A stretch of 15,145 bases of DNA, taken from Acidilobaceae archaeon. Its GTDB lineage: Archaea > Thermoproteota > Thermoprotei_A > Sulfolobales > Acidilobaceae. The translations under genes were made by a program, and so were the position numbers. The stretch's first letter is position 1. Every line of letters starts with the position of its first letter. The notes under the pieces are model-generated. The model saw only the letters and a list, made by a program, of their open reading frames with translations, searched no databases and was not told the DNA's origin. The stretch is from NCBI GenBank assembly GCA_027057815.1, contig JALURD010000083.1:1-15145 (forward strand), in the 5' to 3' direction. This document shows, piece after piece, positions 1-6,814 of this stretch.

Positions 1-167
1 CCGACCAGGATGGTATCCTAGACGTGCTTAGAGGCCTGAACGGAGTCGAGAAAGTGGTCCTCGTGCACGGAGAATATGAAACCCAGCTAGCCCTGGCCAA
101 TAGGATAAAGGAGGAGCTTGGGGCCGATGTTGAGATACCCGAGAATGGCGCCAGCCTCAACCTTTAA
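1..167 (+). CDS. C-terminal end of a beta-CASP metallo-beta-lactamase ribonuclease (partial)
   Basis: The last 54 codons of a gene that starts before the window. The visible peptide begins DQDGILDVL, contains VVLVHGEYETQLALANRIKEE and ends VEIPENGASLNL before TAA. The VHGE segment followed by a helix and a V-x-IP-x-NG-x-x-x-L ending is characteristic of the RNA-specificity (RMMBL) segment that closes the metallo-beta-lactamase/beta-CASP fold of CPSF73-like and RNase J-like nucleases; the histidine in VHGE corresponds to a conserved metal-site histidine. These enzymes process or degrade RNA in the cytoplasm. Which archaeal subgroup it belongs to cannot be decided without the N-terminus, for example whether KH domains are present. 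It converges on the ESCRT-III gene with a GC-rich hairpin between them. Confidence 0.72.
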   Translation, partial: DQDGILDVLRGLNGVEKVVLVHGEYETQLALANRIKEELGADVEIPENGASLNL

Positions 168-174
168 GCCCCCC

Positions 175-200
175 GGACCCCGCCCGGGGCCCGGGGGTCC
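175..200. terminator. GC-rich hairpin in a convergent intergenic spacer
   Basis: GGACCCC at 175-181 is an exact inverted repeat of GGGGTCC at 194-200, with a 12-base GC-only loop. It sits 7 bases after the stop of the nuclease gene and 32 bases beyond the stop of the opposing ESCRT-III gene. It may act as a transcript-end or insulating element for both. Archaeal termination usually relies on T-runs, and none is adjacent, so the terminator role is an inference. Confidence 0.35.
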
Positions 201-232
201 TGTCAGCGTTCTCGCTTGTCGGCGTTCAAGTG

Positions 233-904
233 TTACTTGCCGTCCTCCACGCTGGCTGTCTGGCCTGTGGCGGATGACGGCACCTGTATCGCTGGCAGCT
301 CTGGGAACTGCTGCTTGAGCCTCTGCTCCGCGACGGCGCTGGCCTCTCTGAGTATCTTTGCCGCTTCCTCGCTGACGAACTCCGTGTTGAGGTTCACGGG
401 GACTGTCGTGGTCATCTGCATCAGAGCCATGTTGAGGTTCTCCTCCACCTCGATCAGCTCTGTGAACACGTCGGGCATCATCCCCTTTAAGTAGTTTGTT
501 ACCTGCTTGAGTGCCACGACTGCTGGCGCGAGCTGGGCGTGGGTCTCGCCGACGACTAGAGCGGTCTCTAGGCGGAGCTTTACCCTCTCCAGGGCATACT
601 TTATGGTGAGCAGTAGCTTCGCCATCTTCCTGAGCTCGGCGACCTCGTGAGCGTACATGCTAGCCCTTGTCTTGTCTCCCTGCATTAGAGCGGTAACAGT
701 CTTCTCGAATAGCTGATGGTCATAGCTCTGGAGCTTCTGGAGGCTGAACTCCAGCTTGTTTATCTGGGCGCTGATCTTGTATATTGCCTGTATTATCTGC
801 TGCTTTATCGGTGCGGGAGGGGATACTATCTGCTTAACCTTCTCCTTCACGGTCTCCCTCGGTGTGGGCCCGCTCCACTTCTTGGACCAGTCTACCAGCC
901 CCAT
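233..904 (-). CDS. cdvB: ESCRT-III family cell-division protein (CdvB-type)
   Basis: A 223-residue Snf7/ESCRT-III-like protein, part of the Cdv machinery that builds membrane-constricting filaments at midcell. The helical core at about residues 35-165 carries the family pattern: LQKLQSYDHQLFEK, then GDKTRASMYAHEVAELRKMAK, then a long charged helix ending RLETALVVGE. After residue 165 the chain is mostly low-complexity, with FPELPAIQVP at 200-209, which resembles the type-2 MIT-interacting motif bound by CdvC/Vps4. There is no room for the C-terminal winged-helix domain by which Sulfolobus CdvB binds CdvA, so this is closer in design to the CdvB1/B2/B3 paralogs. I chose ATG at 904 because GGTG lies 6 bases upstream; an in-frame TTG at 919 would add five residues without a clear Shine-Dalgarno. 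It is divergent from cdvA. Family call is firm, paralog identity is not. Confidence 0.88.
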   Translation of the reverse strand: MGLVDWSKKWSGPTPRETVKEKVKQIVSPPAPIKQQIIQAIYKISAQINKLEFSLQKLQSYDHQLFEKTVTALMQGDKTRASMYAHEVAELRKMAKLLLTIKYALERVKLRLETALVVGETHAQLAPAVVALKQVTNYLKGMMPDVFTELIEVEENLNMALMQMTTTVPVNLNTEFVSEEAAKILREASAVAEQRLKQQFPELPAIQVPSSATGQTASVEDGK

Positions 905-938
905 ATCTGACACCGTCAAGTGATTGGGGGCTCGTAAT

Positions 939-948
939 GCTTTTAGAG
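939..948 (-). promoter_or_regulatory. Possible TATA element for the ESCRT-III gene in the cdv divergent spacer
   Basis: Read on the minus strand this is CTCTAAAAGC-like, AT-rich within a GC-rich spacer and about 40 bases upstream of the ATG at 904. That would give a leader of roughly 15 bases holding the GGTG site. The same bases read CTTTTAGAG on the plus strand, so use toward cdvA is also possible. The call is by eye. Confidence 0.3.
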
Positions 949-1025
949 GGAAAGCCCGGTGCTAAGAGGCTCTCCCCCCTTAACCCCTAACCGCAAGATA
1001 TGCCATTCTCCGGGGTGCTACTCTC

Positions 1026-1739
1026 GTGCCTCTGAAGGTAGAGGACGTGGCAAAGCTAGCTGGGAAGACCGCTTATGACGAGTACGAGAGGAGCCTAGGC
1101 GTCCTAGTCAGCTTCTACAGCGATGTTGACGGCAACGTCGAGTCAGTCGAGGTTAAGATAGCAGACATGGGCATCGAGCACATCCCAGCCGACAGGGTGA
1201 AAATAACAGATGGAAAGCTGCTGATAACCCCTGAGTGGAAGTACAACGCTGTCAAGGTCATAGAGGCGCTTGACAGGGCCTACAGGAGGAGGAGGGCCCT
1301 CGAGACTCTGGCCCAGCAGGGAGACTTACCCGGCGACGTGGTCAAGTCAATGAAGATGAAGCTGGAGAGCGAGATTAAGGAGCTGAAGAGGAGGGCCGAG
1401 GACGTGAAGAGCGAGGTTAAGAAGAGGCTCTCCGAGATTGACGACGAGATGCTGCGCGTGGCCAGGGCAATAGCTAACCTCCAGATGCTGTACTTCAGCA
1501 ACGAGGTCGACGACAAAGGCTACACCCAGGCTATAAACCACCTGAAAAAGCTCAGGGAGAGCCTGGCAGCAGAGAAAGCTGACGCAAAGAGGGTCCTCGA
1601 GAAGCTAGAGAAGACCATAGAGGCAGCCTCGGCAACCCCAGCGCCGGCGAAGAGCGTGTCACCCATAAAGCCGCCGGCCTCCACACCGTCGCAGCAGGCG
1701 CCTGCAGCCAACACTGTGCTAGTCAAGATAGAGGACTAA
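1026..1739 (+). CDS. cdvA: CdvA, archaeal cell-division scaffold protein
   Basis: A 237-residue protein with CdvA architecture. Residues 1-70 form a beta-rich PRC-barrel-like domain (LGVLVSFYSDVDGNVESVEV ... HIPADRVKI). A long charged coiled coil spans roughly 73-200, then a Pro/Ala/Ser linker, and the protein ends in NTVLVKIED. That last segment matches the short C-terminal peptide of Sulfolobus CdvA that adds a strand to the winged-helix domain of CdvB (E3B peptide). CdvA marks midcell on membrane and DNA and recruits ESCRT-III. The start is GTG at 1026, with GGGGTG about 8 bases upstream. In Sulfolobus cdvA is followed by cdvB and cdvC; here an ESCRT-III gene lies divergently on the other side and the next plus-strand gene is a radical SAM protein. 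cdvC is not in the window. Confidence 0.88.
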   Translation: MPLKVEDVAKLAGKTAYDEYERSLGVLVSFYSDVDGNVESVEVKIADMGIEHIPADRVKITDGKLLITPEWKYNAVKVIEALDRAYRRRRALETLAQQGDLPGDVVKSMKMKLESEIKELKRRAEDVKSEVKKRLSEIDDEMLRVARAIANLQMLYFSNEVDDKGYTQAINHLKKLRESLAAEKADAKRVLEKLEKTIEAASATPAPAKSVSPIKPPASTPSQQAPAANTVLVKIED

Positions 1740-1766
1740 CCCTACTCCACCCATCACGTTTAGTCC

Positions 1767-1775
1767 GTTTTTAGG
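1767..1775 (+). terminator. T-rich run after cdvA
   Basis: A CGTTTTTAG run about 30 bases after the cdvA stop fits the short T-tracts at which archaeal RNA polymerase commonly terminates. It could instead serve as a weak TATA element for the radical SAM gene, whose start is about 75 bases further on. Confidence 0.25.
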
Positions 1776-1845
1776 TCATGACTGCGTGAGGTACGCTTGG
1801 GATTAAACCTCTCCTAGCAAAGACTCCCTGCCAGGTGCTGGGGTT

Positions 1846-2994
1846 GTGACCGTAGTCCTCCGTCTTGAAGAGGCCCTTAGGCTTAAGGAGCGGCTTGCTG
1901 AGAAGCTGGCCTCCAGGGTTGGAAGGGAGGGTCTCGAGAGGGCTAAACGGGACTCGCACTCTAAGAGATCGCCGATACCATGCGGGCTTACAGTACACAC
2001 TGGTATAGGCTGCGGCTACGGGTGCGTCTACTGCTACATCTACGATATGGGCTTCCCTGGCAGGGCCAAGCCATACCCTCTCAGTGGCGAGGAGCTCGTG
2101 CTAGCCTTGACCCTTAACCCCTACTTCATCCCTGGGCGCTGGGGGACGCTCCTGGCTTTCGGGAGCGTGACTGAGCCCTTCGCGCCTGAGACTAGGTCAA
2201 GGGCTTTCGAGTACCTCAAGGCTACGAGGGACTGGCTCGGTAATCCCCAGCAGATTTCAACTAAGACCGCCTTAAACGGAGAAGACTTCAAGACCTTCAT
2301 ATCCTCGGTGGACCCTGAGATAGACGTGCTGGTCACAGTCACCACTCTTAAGCACTGGCGGAGACTAGAGCCGGGCGCCTCGCCGCCTGACGAGCGGTTC
2401 GAGTTCATGGAGAGACTCAAAAAGCATGGGTTACAAGCTACTCTGTTCCTACGGCCAATCCTGCCTGGCGTAACCGACGCTGAAGCCGAGCAGATCATTA
2501 GGAGGGCTGCTGAGGCGGGCGTGGAAAGGGTGGTCCTAGGGACGCTCAGGGTAACACATGGCATTCTAGCCAGGCTTAAGGCAAGTGGCATAGTGAACGT
2601 TGGGTTCATCGAGGAGAGGCTTCCAAGGCGCCCTAGAAATAAGAGGGACCAGGTACCGATTAGGGCGCGTGACCTCAAGGAGAGGGTAGAGCGGATAGCG
2701 AGAGACTACGGCCTTGAAGTACTGCCATCCAGCTGCTCCTCAAACATAGCCTCCCACGAGCAAGCCTGCGCTGCTTGCAAGATGGGCCCGTGCGGGGATC
2801 CCGCAAGGCTACCCAAGGTAGATAAGGAAGAAGTTAGAGTGCTCCTGGAGAAGGCCGGCCTCAAACCAGTTACCATTGAAGTCCGGGGATATAGGATCGA
2901 GGTGAAGGCCCGCGGCCCAAAGCACTCCAAGAAGCTTGCAGAGCAGTGGATAATAGCCGTTTACAGGAGAACCCCCATCATTAAGCTGGTCTAG
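1846..2994 (+). CDS. Radical SAM protein, SplB-like (COG1533-type)
   Basis: A 382-residue radical SAM enzyme. The CX3CX2C motif that binds the catalytic [4Fe-4S] cluster is C56-GYG-C60-VY-C63, followed by YIYDMGF. Further family features are TLLAFGSVTEPF (102-112), DVLVTVTTLKHWRRLEPGASPPDERFEFMERL (160-191) and RPILPGVTD (203-211). This block order is that of the spore-photoproduct-lyase-related group often annotated as DNA repair photolyase, most of whose archaeal members have no known substrate. A second cysteine set lies at C297, C308, C311 and C316 and could hold an auxiliary cluster. It starts with GTG at 1846, with AGGTG about 8 bases upstream. It is monocistronic or loosely downstream of cdvA (106-base spacer). 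I would not infer DNA repair from the family name alone. Confidence 0.82.
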   Translation: MTVVLRLEEALRLKERLAEKLASRVGREGLERAKRDSHSKRSPIPCGLTVHTGIGCGYGCVYCYIYDMGFPGRAKPYPLSGEELVLALTLNPYFIPGRWGTLLAFGSVTEPFAPETRSRAFEYLKATRDWLGNPQQISTKTALNGEDFKTFISSVDPEIDVLVTVTTLKHWRRLEPGASPPDERFEFMERLKKHGLQATLFLRPILPGVTDAEAEQIIRRAAEAGVERVVLGTLRVTHGILARLKASGIVNVGFIEERLPRRPRNKRDQVPIRARDLKERVERIARDYGLEVLPSSCSSNIASHEQACAACKMGPCGDPARLPKVDKEEVRVLLEKAGLKPVTIEVRGYRIEVKARGPKHSKKLAEQWIIAVYRRTPIIKLV

Positions 2995-3327
2995 CTACCA
3001 ATCAACGTGAGAGTGTGCCATCACTAAGACGAAAATTTCCAAAAGGGATAATCGAAGGCTAAATTGGAGCAGTCGCTGGGATCCCTCCTTCCCCGTCTTC
3101 GCGTCCTATCTCCTAGGGATCCCCAGATTAACCCCTTGAGGAGCCCAGGGAATGTTGAATTGGTTCCTGCTCTATTACCATGAAAGCCGAGATAGCTTCT
3201 AACGCGAGTTCTTTGAAGGCATTATGGCCGCATAGAGGAAGCTGTATGGATCCATAGACTGGTTCGTCTTAGGATTTAAGATGACAGGGTTTACGGGTAA
3301 AGTCTACGGCTTTTAGTTAAGGCAGCG
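2995..3327. other. 333-bp convergent intergenic region, no convincing gene
   Basis: Lies between the 3' ends of the radical SAM gene and eS25. It is more AT-rich in parts than its surroundings (for example AAAATTTCCAAAAGG near 3033). I found only very short open frames, such as 25 codons from ATG 3180, without a ribosome binding site. It contains one inverted repeat, listed separately. No tRNA, C/D-box or transposase signature is evident by eye. Confidence 0.5.
3078..3123. repeat. Inverted repeat GGGATCCCT / AGGGATCCC
   Basis: A perfect 9-base arm at 3078-3086 pairs with 3115-3123, enclosing a pyrimidine-rich 28-base loop. Two further pairs at 3076-3077 and 3125-3126 form if one C is bulged. 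Each arm contains the palindrome GGATCC, so the copies also read as direct repeats. The function is unknown; an untranslated RNA hairpin or transcript-end structure are options. Confidence 0.4.
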
Positions 3328-3624
3328 CTATCTGCCGCTCGACCTTACTCCTACTCCGAGGCTCTTGAATGCTGGTACCCTATCCTTTGGCACGTAGATA
3401 GGTGTTCTCCTTGTGCCGGAATATCTTACTAATATTCCCTCTTTTTCTAGTATGTTCAGTATCTTCTTGGCTACGCTTATTGTGACGCCGTATCTCTGGG
3501 CTACTTTGAATGGTGTGTAATACCTGCCTCTAGCCAGCTCCTTCCTAGCCCTCTCTAGCAAGCCCTCGGGTAGCAACACGTCTGTGACCGCGTACTTCTC
3601 CTCCGCCTTTGGCAAGACTCCCAC
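3328..3624 (-). CDS. rps25e: Small ribosomal subunit protein eS25 (S25e)
   Basis: A 98-residue winged-helix-turn-helix ribosomal protein shared by Thermoproteota and eukaryotes and absent from bacteria. The diagnostic block is RGRYYTPFKVAQRYGVTISVAKKILNILEKEGILVRYSGTRRTPIYVPKDR (about residues 33-83), which matches the S25e pattern of a threonine-proline turn, helix-turn-helix, and basic wing ending in a tyrosine strand. The lysine-rich N-terminal tail seen in many homologues is nearly absent. Start GTG at 3624; TTG at 3615 is an alternative, and neither has a strong Shine-Dalgarno. An in-frame stop occurs 11 codons upstream of the GTG. It lies 45 bases downstream of the ABC ATPase, but a T-run in the gap could separate transcription. 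A stand-alone wHTH DNA-binding protein is the less likely alternative. Confidence 0.8.
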   Translation of the reverse strand: MGVLPKAEEKYAVTDVLLPEGLLERARKELARGRYYTPFKVAQRYGVTISVAKKILNILEKEGILVRYSGTRRTPIYVPKDRVPAFKSLGVGVRSSGR

Positions 3625-3656
3625 TCCCTGGAGCAGACTCAGGGGTTGTGGGGGCT

Positions 3657-3662
3657 AAAAAA
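3657..3662 (-). promoter_or_regulatory. T6 tract: terminator of ABC operon and/or TATA-like element of eS25
   Basis: On the minus strand, CTCTTTTTTAGCC begins 7 bases after the ATPase stop. It fits an archaeal T-run terminator. It also lies about 35 bases upstream of the eS25 GTG, the expected distance for a TATA element driving a transcript with a very short leader. Sequence alone cannot separate the two roles. Confidence 0.35.
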
Positions 3663-3669
3663 GAGGGTG

Positions 3670-4860
3670 CTAAGCCTCCCCTACTTCGTCTACTTCACGT
3701 TCGTCGGCTCCCAGCCACTGCGGGTTGGCTTCTCTTGCTACCTCTACGCTGGGAACCTCTAGGTACTCTATGTTCACCTCAGTTGCTGGGTCGAAGAGTA
3801 GGACCTTCTCCCACTCCACGCTTATGTAAACCTTACTGCCGGGCTTCGGCTTGACTACTGGTGGGACTATCACCTTTACGGTGTCAGCGCCCGCTATGAG
3901 TGTAACTATGTTCTCCCTACCCAGAGGCTCTACGGTGTAAACCTCAGCCTCCATAGAGACGTACTCGGGCACGGGGTTCTCGGATATCAGCGCGTGCTCG
4001 GGCCTGAAGGCGAGTATCACCTCCTCCGTCGATAGTGCCGAGAGCTTTGCAGAAATGATTGGATCCTTCACGCAGTACTCCAGGTCCCCGGGGAGTCGCA
4101 GGCATGGAACGTTGCCATGGCTGACGCGGACTCGGAGGAGGTTAGCTGGCGGGTTGCCTATGAAGCTGGCCACGAAGACGTTTCTGGGCTTGTTATAAAT
4201 CGTGTCTGGGTCAGCTACTTGCTGCACTACACCTTTATGTATGACGACTATCTTATCCGCCATGGCCATTGCTTCGCTCTGGTCGTGAGTAACGTAAATC
4301 GCTGTTATACCCAGGTCCTTCTGAAGCCTCTTCAGCTCGCTCCTAATCTTGATCCTCAGCAAAGCGTCAAGGTTGCTTAGGGGCTCGTCTAGGAGGAGAA
4401 CGCTGGGCTCCTTCACTAGAGCCCTGGCCAGAGCCACCCTCTGCTGCTGGCCGCCGCTCAGCTGGCTAGGGTACCTGTCCAGGAGCTGTGAGATACCTAG
4501 CATTTCAGCTATTTCCATCACCTTTCTCTCTATGACCTGCTTGCTCTCCTTCCTCAGCTTAAGCGGGAAGGCGATGTTGTCGAAGACCTTCATGTGCGGG
4601 TAGAGGGCGTAGTTTTGGAAGACTATGCTGACGTTCCTCTCGTTGGGGTGTAGGTTGGTGACGTCCCTCTCGTCGAAGTATATTCGACCCGAGGTGGGGC
4701 GGTAGATGCCTGCTATGAGGTATAGCAGTGTGGTCTTGCCGGAGCCGCTGGGCCCTAGGAGTGCGGTGAAACCTTTATCTGGGAAGACTAGGTCAACCTC
4801 CCTGACTGCGTAAACGTCCCCAAACCTCTTAGTCACACGGGAAAGCCTAACCTCCACCAA
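3670..4860 (-). CDS. Carbohydrate ABC transporter ATPase, MalK/MsmX-like
   Basis: A 396-residue ATPase that powers the importer encoded just upstream. Visible motifs are Walker A GPSGSGKTT (36-44), Q-loop glutamine in VFQNYALYPHM (82), signature LSGGQQQR (134-141), Walker B VLLLDEP (154-160), D-loop SNLD (162-165) and H-loop VTHDQSEAMA with His192. Residues from about 235 onward form the TOBE-type regulatory extension of CUT1 sugar importers (PENPANLL-like region, RPEHALI, VEPLGRENIVTL). The C-terminus carries an extra acidic tail. The start is TTG at 4860, placed 6 bases after GGGGTGA, which overlaps the stop of the upstream permease gene; GTG at 4857 is also possible. The TOBE domain supports sugar transport; the substrate cannot be read from it. 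Confidence 0.9.
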   Translation of the reverse strand: MVEVRLSRVTKRFGDVYAVREVDLVFPDKGFTALLGPSGSGKTTLLYLIAGIYRPTSGRIYFDERDVTNLHPNERNVSIVFQNYALYPHMKVFDNIAFPLKLRKESKQVIERKVMEIAEMLGISQLLDRYPSQLSGGQQQRVALARALVKEPSVLLLDEPLSNLDALLRIKIRSELKRLQKDLGITAIYVTHDQSEAMAMADKIVVIHKGVVQQVADPDTIYNKPRNVFVASFIGNPPANLLRVRVSHGNVPCLRLPGDLEYCVKDPIISAKLSALSTEEVILAFRPEHALISENPVPEYVSMEAEVYTVEPLGRENIVTLIAGADTVKVIVPPVVKPKPGSKVYISVEWEKVLLFDPATEVNIEYLEVPSVEVAREANPQWLGADEREVDEVGEA

Positions 4861-4866
4861 CCAAGC

Positions 4867-4873
4867 TCACCCC
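4867..4873 (-). promoter_or_regulatory. Shine-Dalgarno of the ABC ATPase gene, overlapping upstream stop
   Basis: GGGGTGA on the minus strand contains the TGA stop of the MalG-like gene and lies 6 bases before TTG 4860. It decides the start of the ATPase and indicates translational coupling. Confidence 0.6.
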
Positions 4874-5856
4874 TTCAATCCACCCCAGACAGCCTCGAGG
4901 AGCAGCCTCTGCGTGACCACGAAGAAGAGTAGTGTCGGGACCAGGTATATCGTCGCTGCCGCTGCCACTACGGGGAGGTAAGTGGTTTCCAGGCTTCCGC
5001 CGCTGAGCTGGTTGTGGATGAATGTTGCGAGCGTCATCTCGGGTAGGAAGACGTAAACGTAGATTAGGTCTTCCCAGCCAGCCAGGAACGCGAATATGGC
5101 TAGGGCCGCTATTCCCGGCTTCACTAGAGGTAGGACCACCTTCCTGAACGCTGTAAACCTGCTTGCACCGTCCACTATCGCTGCCCACTCTAGCTCCCAG
5201 GGGATCCTGTCGAAGAATCCCTTCATAAGCCATATGCTCATTGGTATCTCGAGCGAGGCCCTAGCCACTATCACGAAGAAGAAGCTGTATGCTAGGTCGA
5301 AGCTTGCCAGGAACGACTTGCTAACTAAGCCTGTCTCGGCTAGATCTCTTAGGGCATTGTATAGCGGTGACCTAGCGTAGATGTATATGAAGTAGACCGC
5401 TATTATGAGGGCTACTCCGGGGAAGGCGTGTAGGAGCATCAGGAGCCTCATCAGGTTTGCTCTACCGCGGAAGTTTATCCTCGATATTGCGTAGGCTGCT
5501 GGGATGCTTGATGCGAGGACTACAGCTGTAACGCCGGCGGCTACTATGAAGGTGTTAGCTATGAATGTGAGAATGTCTTTAGTGGAGTATACCTGGCCAG
5601 CTGCCGGGCTGAGCTTGCCTTGGAAGAACATTTTGTAGTTCTCTGTCGTCCACGTTATCTTGAAGTTTATGAATGGCGTGAAGACTATTGTATTAGCGAA
5701 GCTTGTAACAACTAGGAACGTGTAGGATAGTATGATGGGGGTTGAGGCTAGTAGCAGTGCTAAGATAAGTATGCCAGCCTTCCTACCCTTGACTAGTGGC
5801 TCTTCCCACTCACTCCTCGCCCTTCTACTTCGCCTTAGGAGTCTGAGTAGGGTCAT
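4867..5856 (-). CDS. Carbohydrate ABC transporter permease, MalG-like
   Basis: A 329-residue inner-membrane subunit with about six transmembrane helices (first at roughly residues 27-52). The EAA loop that docks onto the ATPase is present at about 223-247: EWAAIVDGASRFTAFRKVVLPLVKPG. It belongs with the MalG half of CUT1 importers by gene order and by its short N-terminus ahead of the core. ATG at 5856 is preferred: it overlaps the TGA of the upstream permease by one base and has GGGGTGA 6 bases upstream. A GTG one codon earlier (5859) is possible. The tight overlaps with both neighbours show a translationally coupled operon. Confidence 0.88.
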   Translation of the reverse strand: MTLLRLLRRSRRARSEWEEPLVKGRKAGILILALLLASTPIILSYTFLVVTSFANTIVFTPFINFKITWTTENYKMFFQGKLSPAAGQVYSTKDILTFIANTFIVAAGVTAVVLASSIPAAYAISRINFRGRANLMRLLMLLHAFPGVALIIAVYFIYIYARSPLYNALRDLAETGLVSKSFLASFDLAYSFFFVIVARASLEIPMSIWLMKGFFDRIPWELEWAAIVDGASRFTAFRKVVLPLVKPGIAALAIFAFLAGWEDLIYVYVFLPEMTLATFIHNQLSGGSLETTYLPVVAAAATIYLVPTLLFFVVTQRLLLEAVWGGLKG

Positions 5857-6806
5857 CACACGTCACCCCTTGGTGGCTGAATCATCTCCTCGAACTTCAT
5901 GACCCTTAAGACTATTAATCCCAGGATGGCTCCGATTATTACAAGTATTACGGCTGCTGCAGCTGCTAGGGCCTGGTAGTTGACTGCTTTGCTGAACGCC
6001 GTTAGGAATACGTATAGCGACCATGTTGTCCCATAGTTCTTGTCGACTACACCCCACTCCACAAGCACGAAGAGGTGAGGGTATGTCGTAAGCAGGCTTA
6101 GTAGCTGCCATACAGTTACGAAGACTAAGTGCCACCTCGCCATTGGGACTAGGATATGCCTTATGATCTGCCACGTTGTAGCTCCGTCAACTTTTGCCGC
6201 AACTATTAATTCCCGGGGCACGCTCTTGAAGGCACTATAGAATACGACCATCCCAAAGCTTACGCCCACGAGGCCGTTAACGAATATTATTATAAGCCAT
6301 GAGGCCCAGGGCTGAACTGATGGATCACTACCCCACGATATAGGCTGGTCTATGACTCCAAGCCTCAACAGGACACTATTGAGTGTGCCCAGTTCGCTGC
6401 CGTAGAAGAAGTAGTACCACAATAGGCCGAAGACCGCGATTGGAGTCATTCTGGGTAGAATCCATAGGAGTCTGAAGGATAGGCTGACCCTTTCATCTAT
6501 TAAATAGGCAAATATAGCCAGCGCGAGGCCGCCGAGCACGTTCACTAAGAGGGTTAGAGAGGTGAAGACTAGGGTAGTCTTTACTACTTTCTCGACGTCG
6601 GGGTCGTGTTGTATGAAGTAAATTAAATCCTTGTAGTTTTGGAGGCCCACAAACTCTTTAACTCTGTCTATCTTCCAGTTGTAGAGATTAGTGAAGCTTA
6701 TCCATATAGTTAGAAGCGTGGGTATTATGAAGAAGAATATTATGAGTGCAAGGGCGGGTGCTAAGAAAAAAGCTAGAGCGAGTTTCTTGGAGTTCCTCTT
6801 AGCCAT
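5856..6806 (-). CDS. Carbohydrate ABC transporter permease, MalF-like
   Basis: A 316-residue inner-membrane subunit. Transmembrane helices are visible at about 9-37, 77-103, 112-134, 168-192, 224-248 and 279-303. The EAA loop is at about 199-222, ELIVAAKVDGATTWQIIRHILVPM. It lacks the extra helices and large periplasmic loop of E. coli MalF, like most archaeal CUT1 permeases. It starts at ATG 6806, 24 bases after the binding-protein stop, and that spacer holds a hairpin overlapping the likely ribosome binding site. It pairs with the MalG-like protein to form the channel for a sugar or oligosaccharide. Confidence 0.88.
   Translation of the reverse strand: MAKRNSKKLALAFFLAPALALIIFFFIIPTLLTIWISFTNLYNWKIDRVKEFVGLQNYKDLIYFIQHDPDVEKVVKTTLVFTSLTLLVNVLGGLALAIFAYLIDERVSLSFRLLWILPRMTPIAVFGLLWYYFFYGSELGTLNSVLLRLGVIDQPISWGSDPSVQPWASWLIIIFVNGLVGVSFGMVVFYSAFKSVPRELIVAAKVDGATTWQIIRHILVPMARWHLVFVTVWQLLSLLTTYPHLFVLVEWGVVDKNYGTTWSLYVFLTAFSKAVNYQALAAAAAVILVIIGAILGLIVLRVMKFEEMIQPPRGDV
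5863..5869 (-). promoter_or_regulatory. Shine-Dalgarno of the MalG-like permease
   Basis: GGGGTGA on the minus strand, 6 bases before ATG 5856 and inside the 3' end of the MalF-like gene. It has the same sequence and spacing as the site used by the ATPase gene, which supports ATG 5856 over GTG 5859. Confidence 0.55.
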
Positions 6807-6814
6807 GACACGCT

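Noticed and set aside
2121..2678. A 185-codon open frame on the minus strand inside the radical SAM gene
   Set aside because: It is fully antisense to a gene with clear conserved motifs, and its translation is Ser/Arg/Leu-rich shadow sequence without recognisable domains.
3180..3257. A 25-codon open frame in the convergent gap
   Set aside because: There is no ribosome binding site, the length is within chance expectation, and no similarity is recognised.
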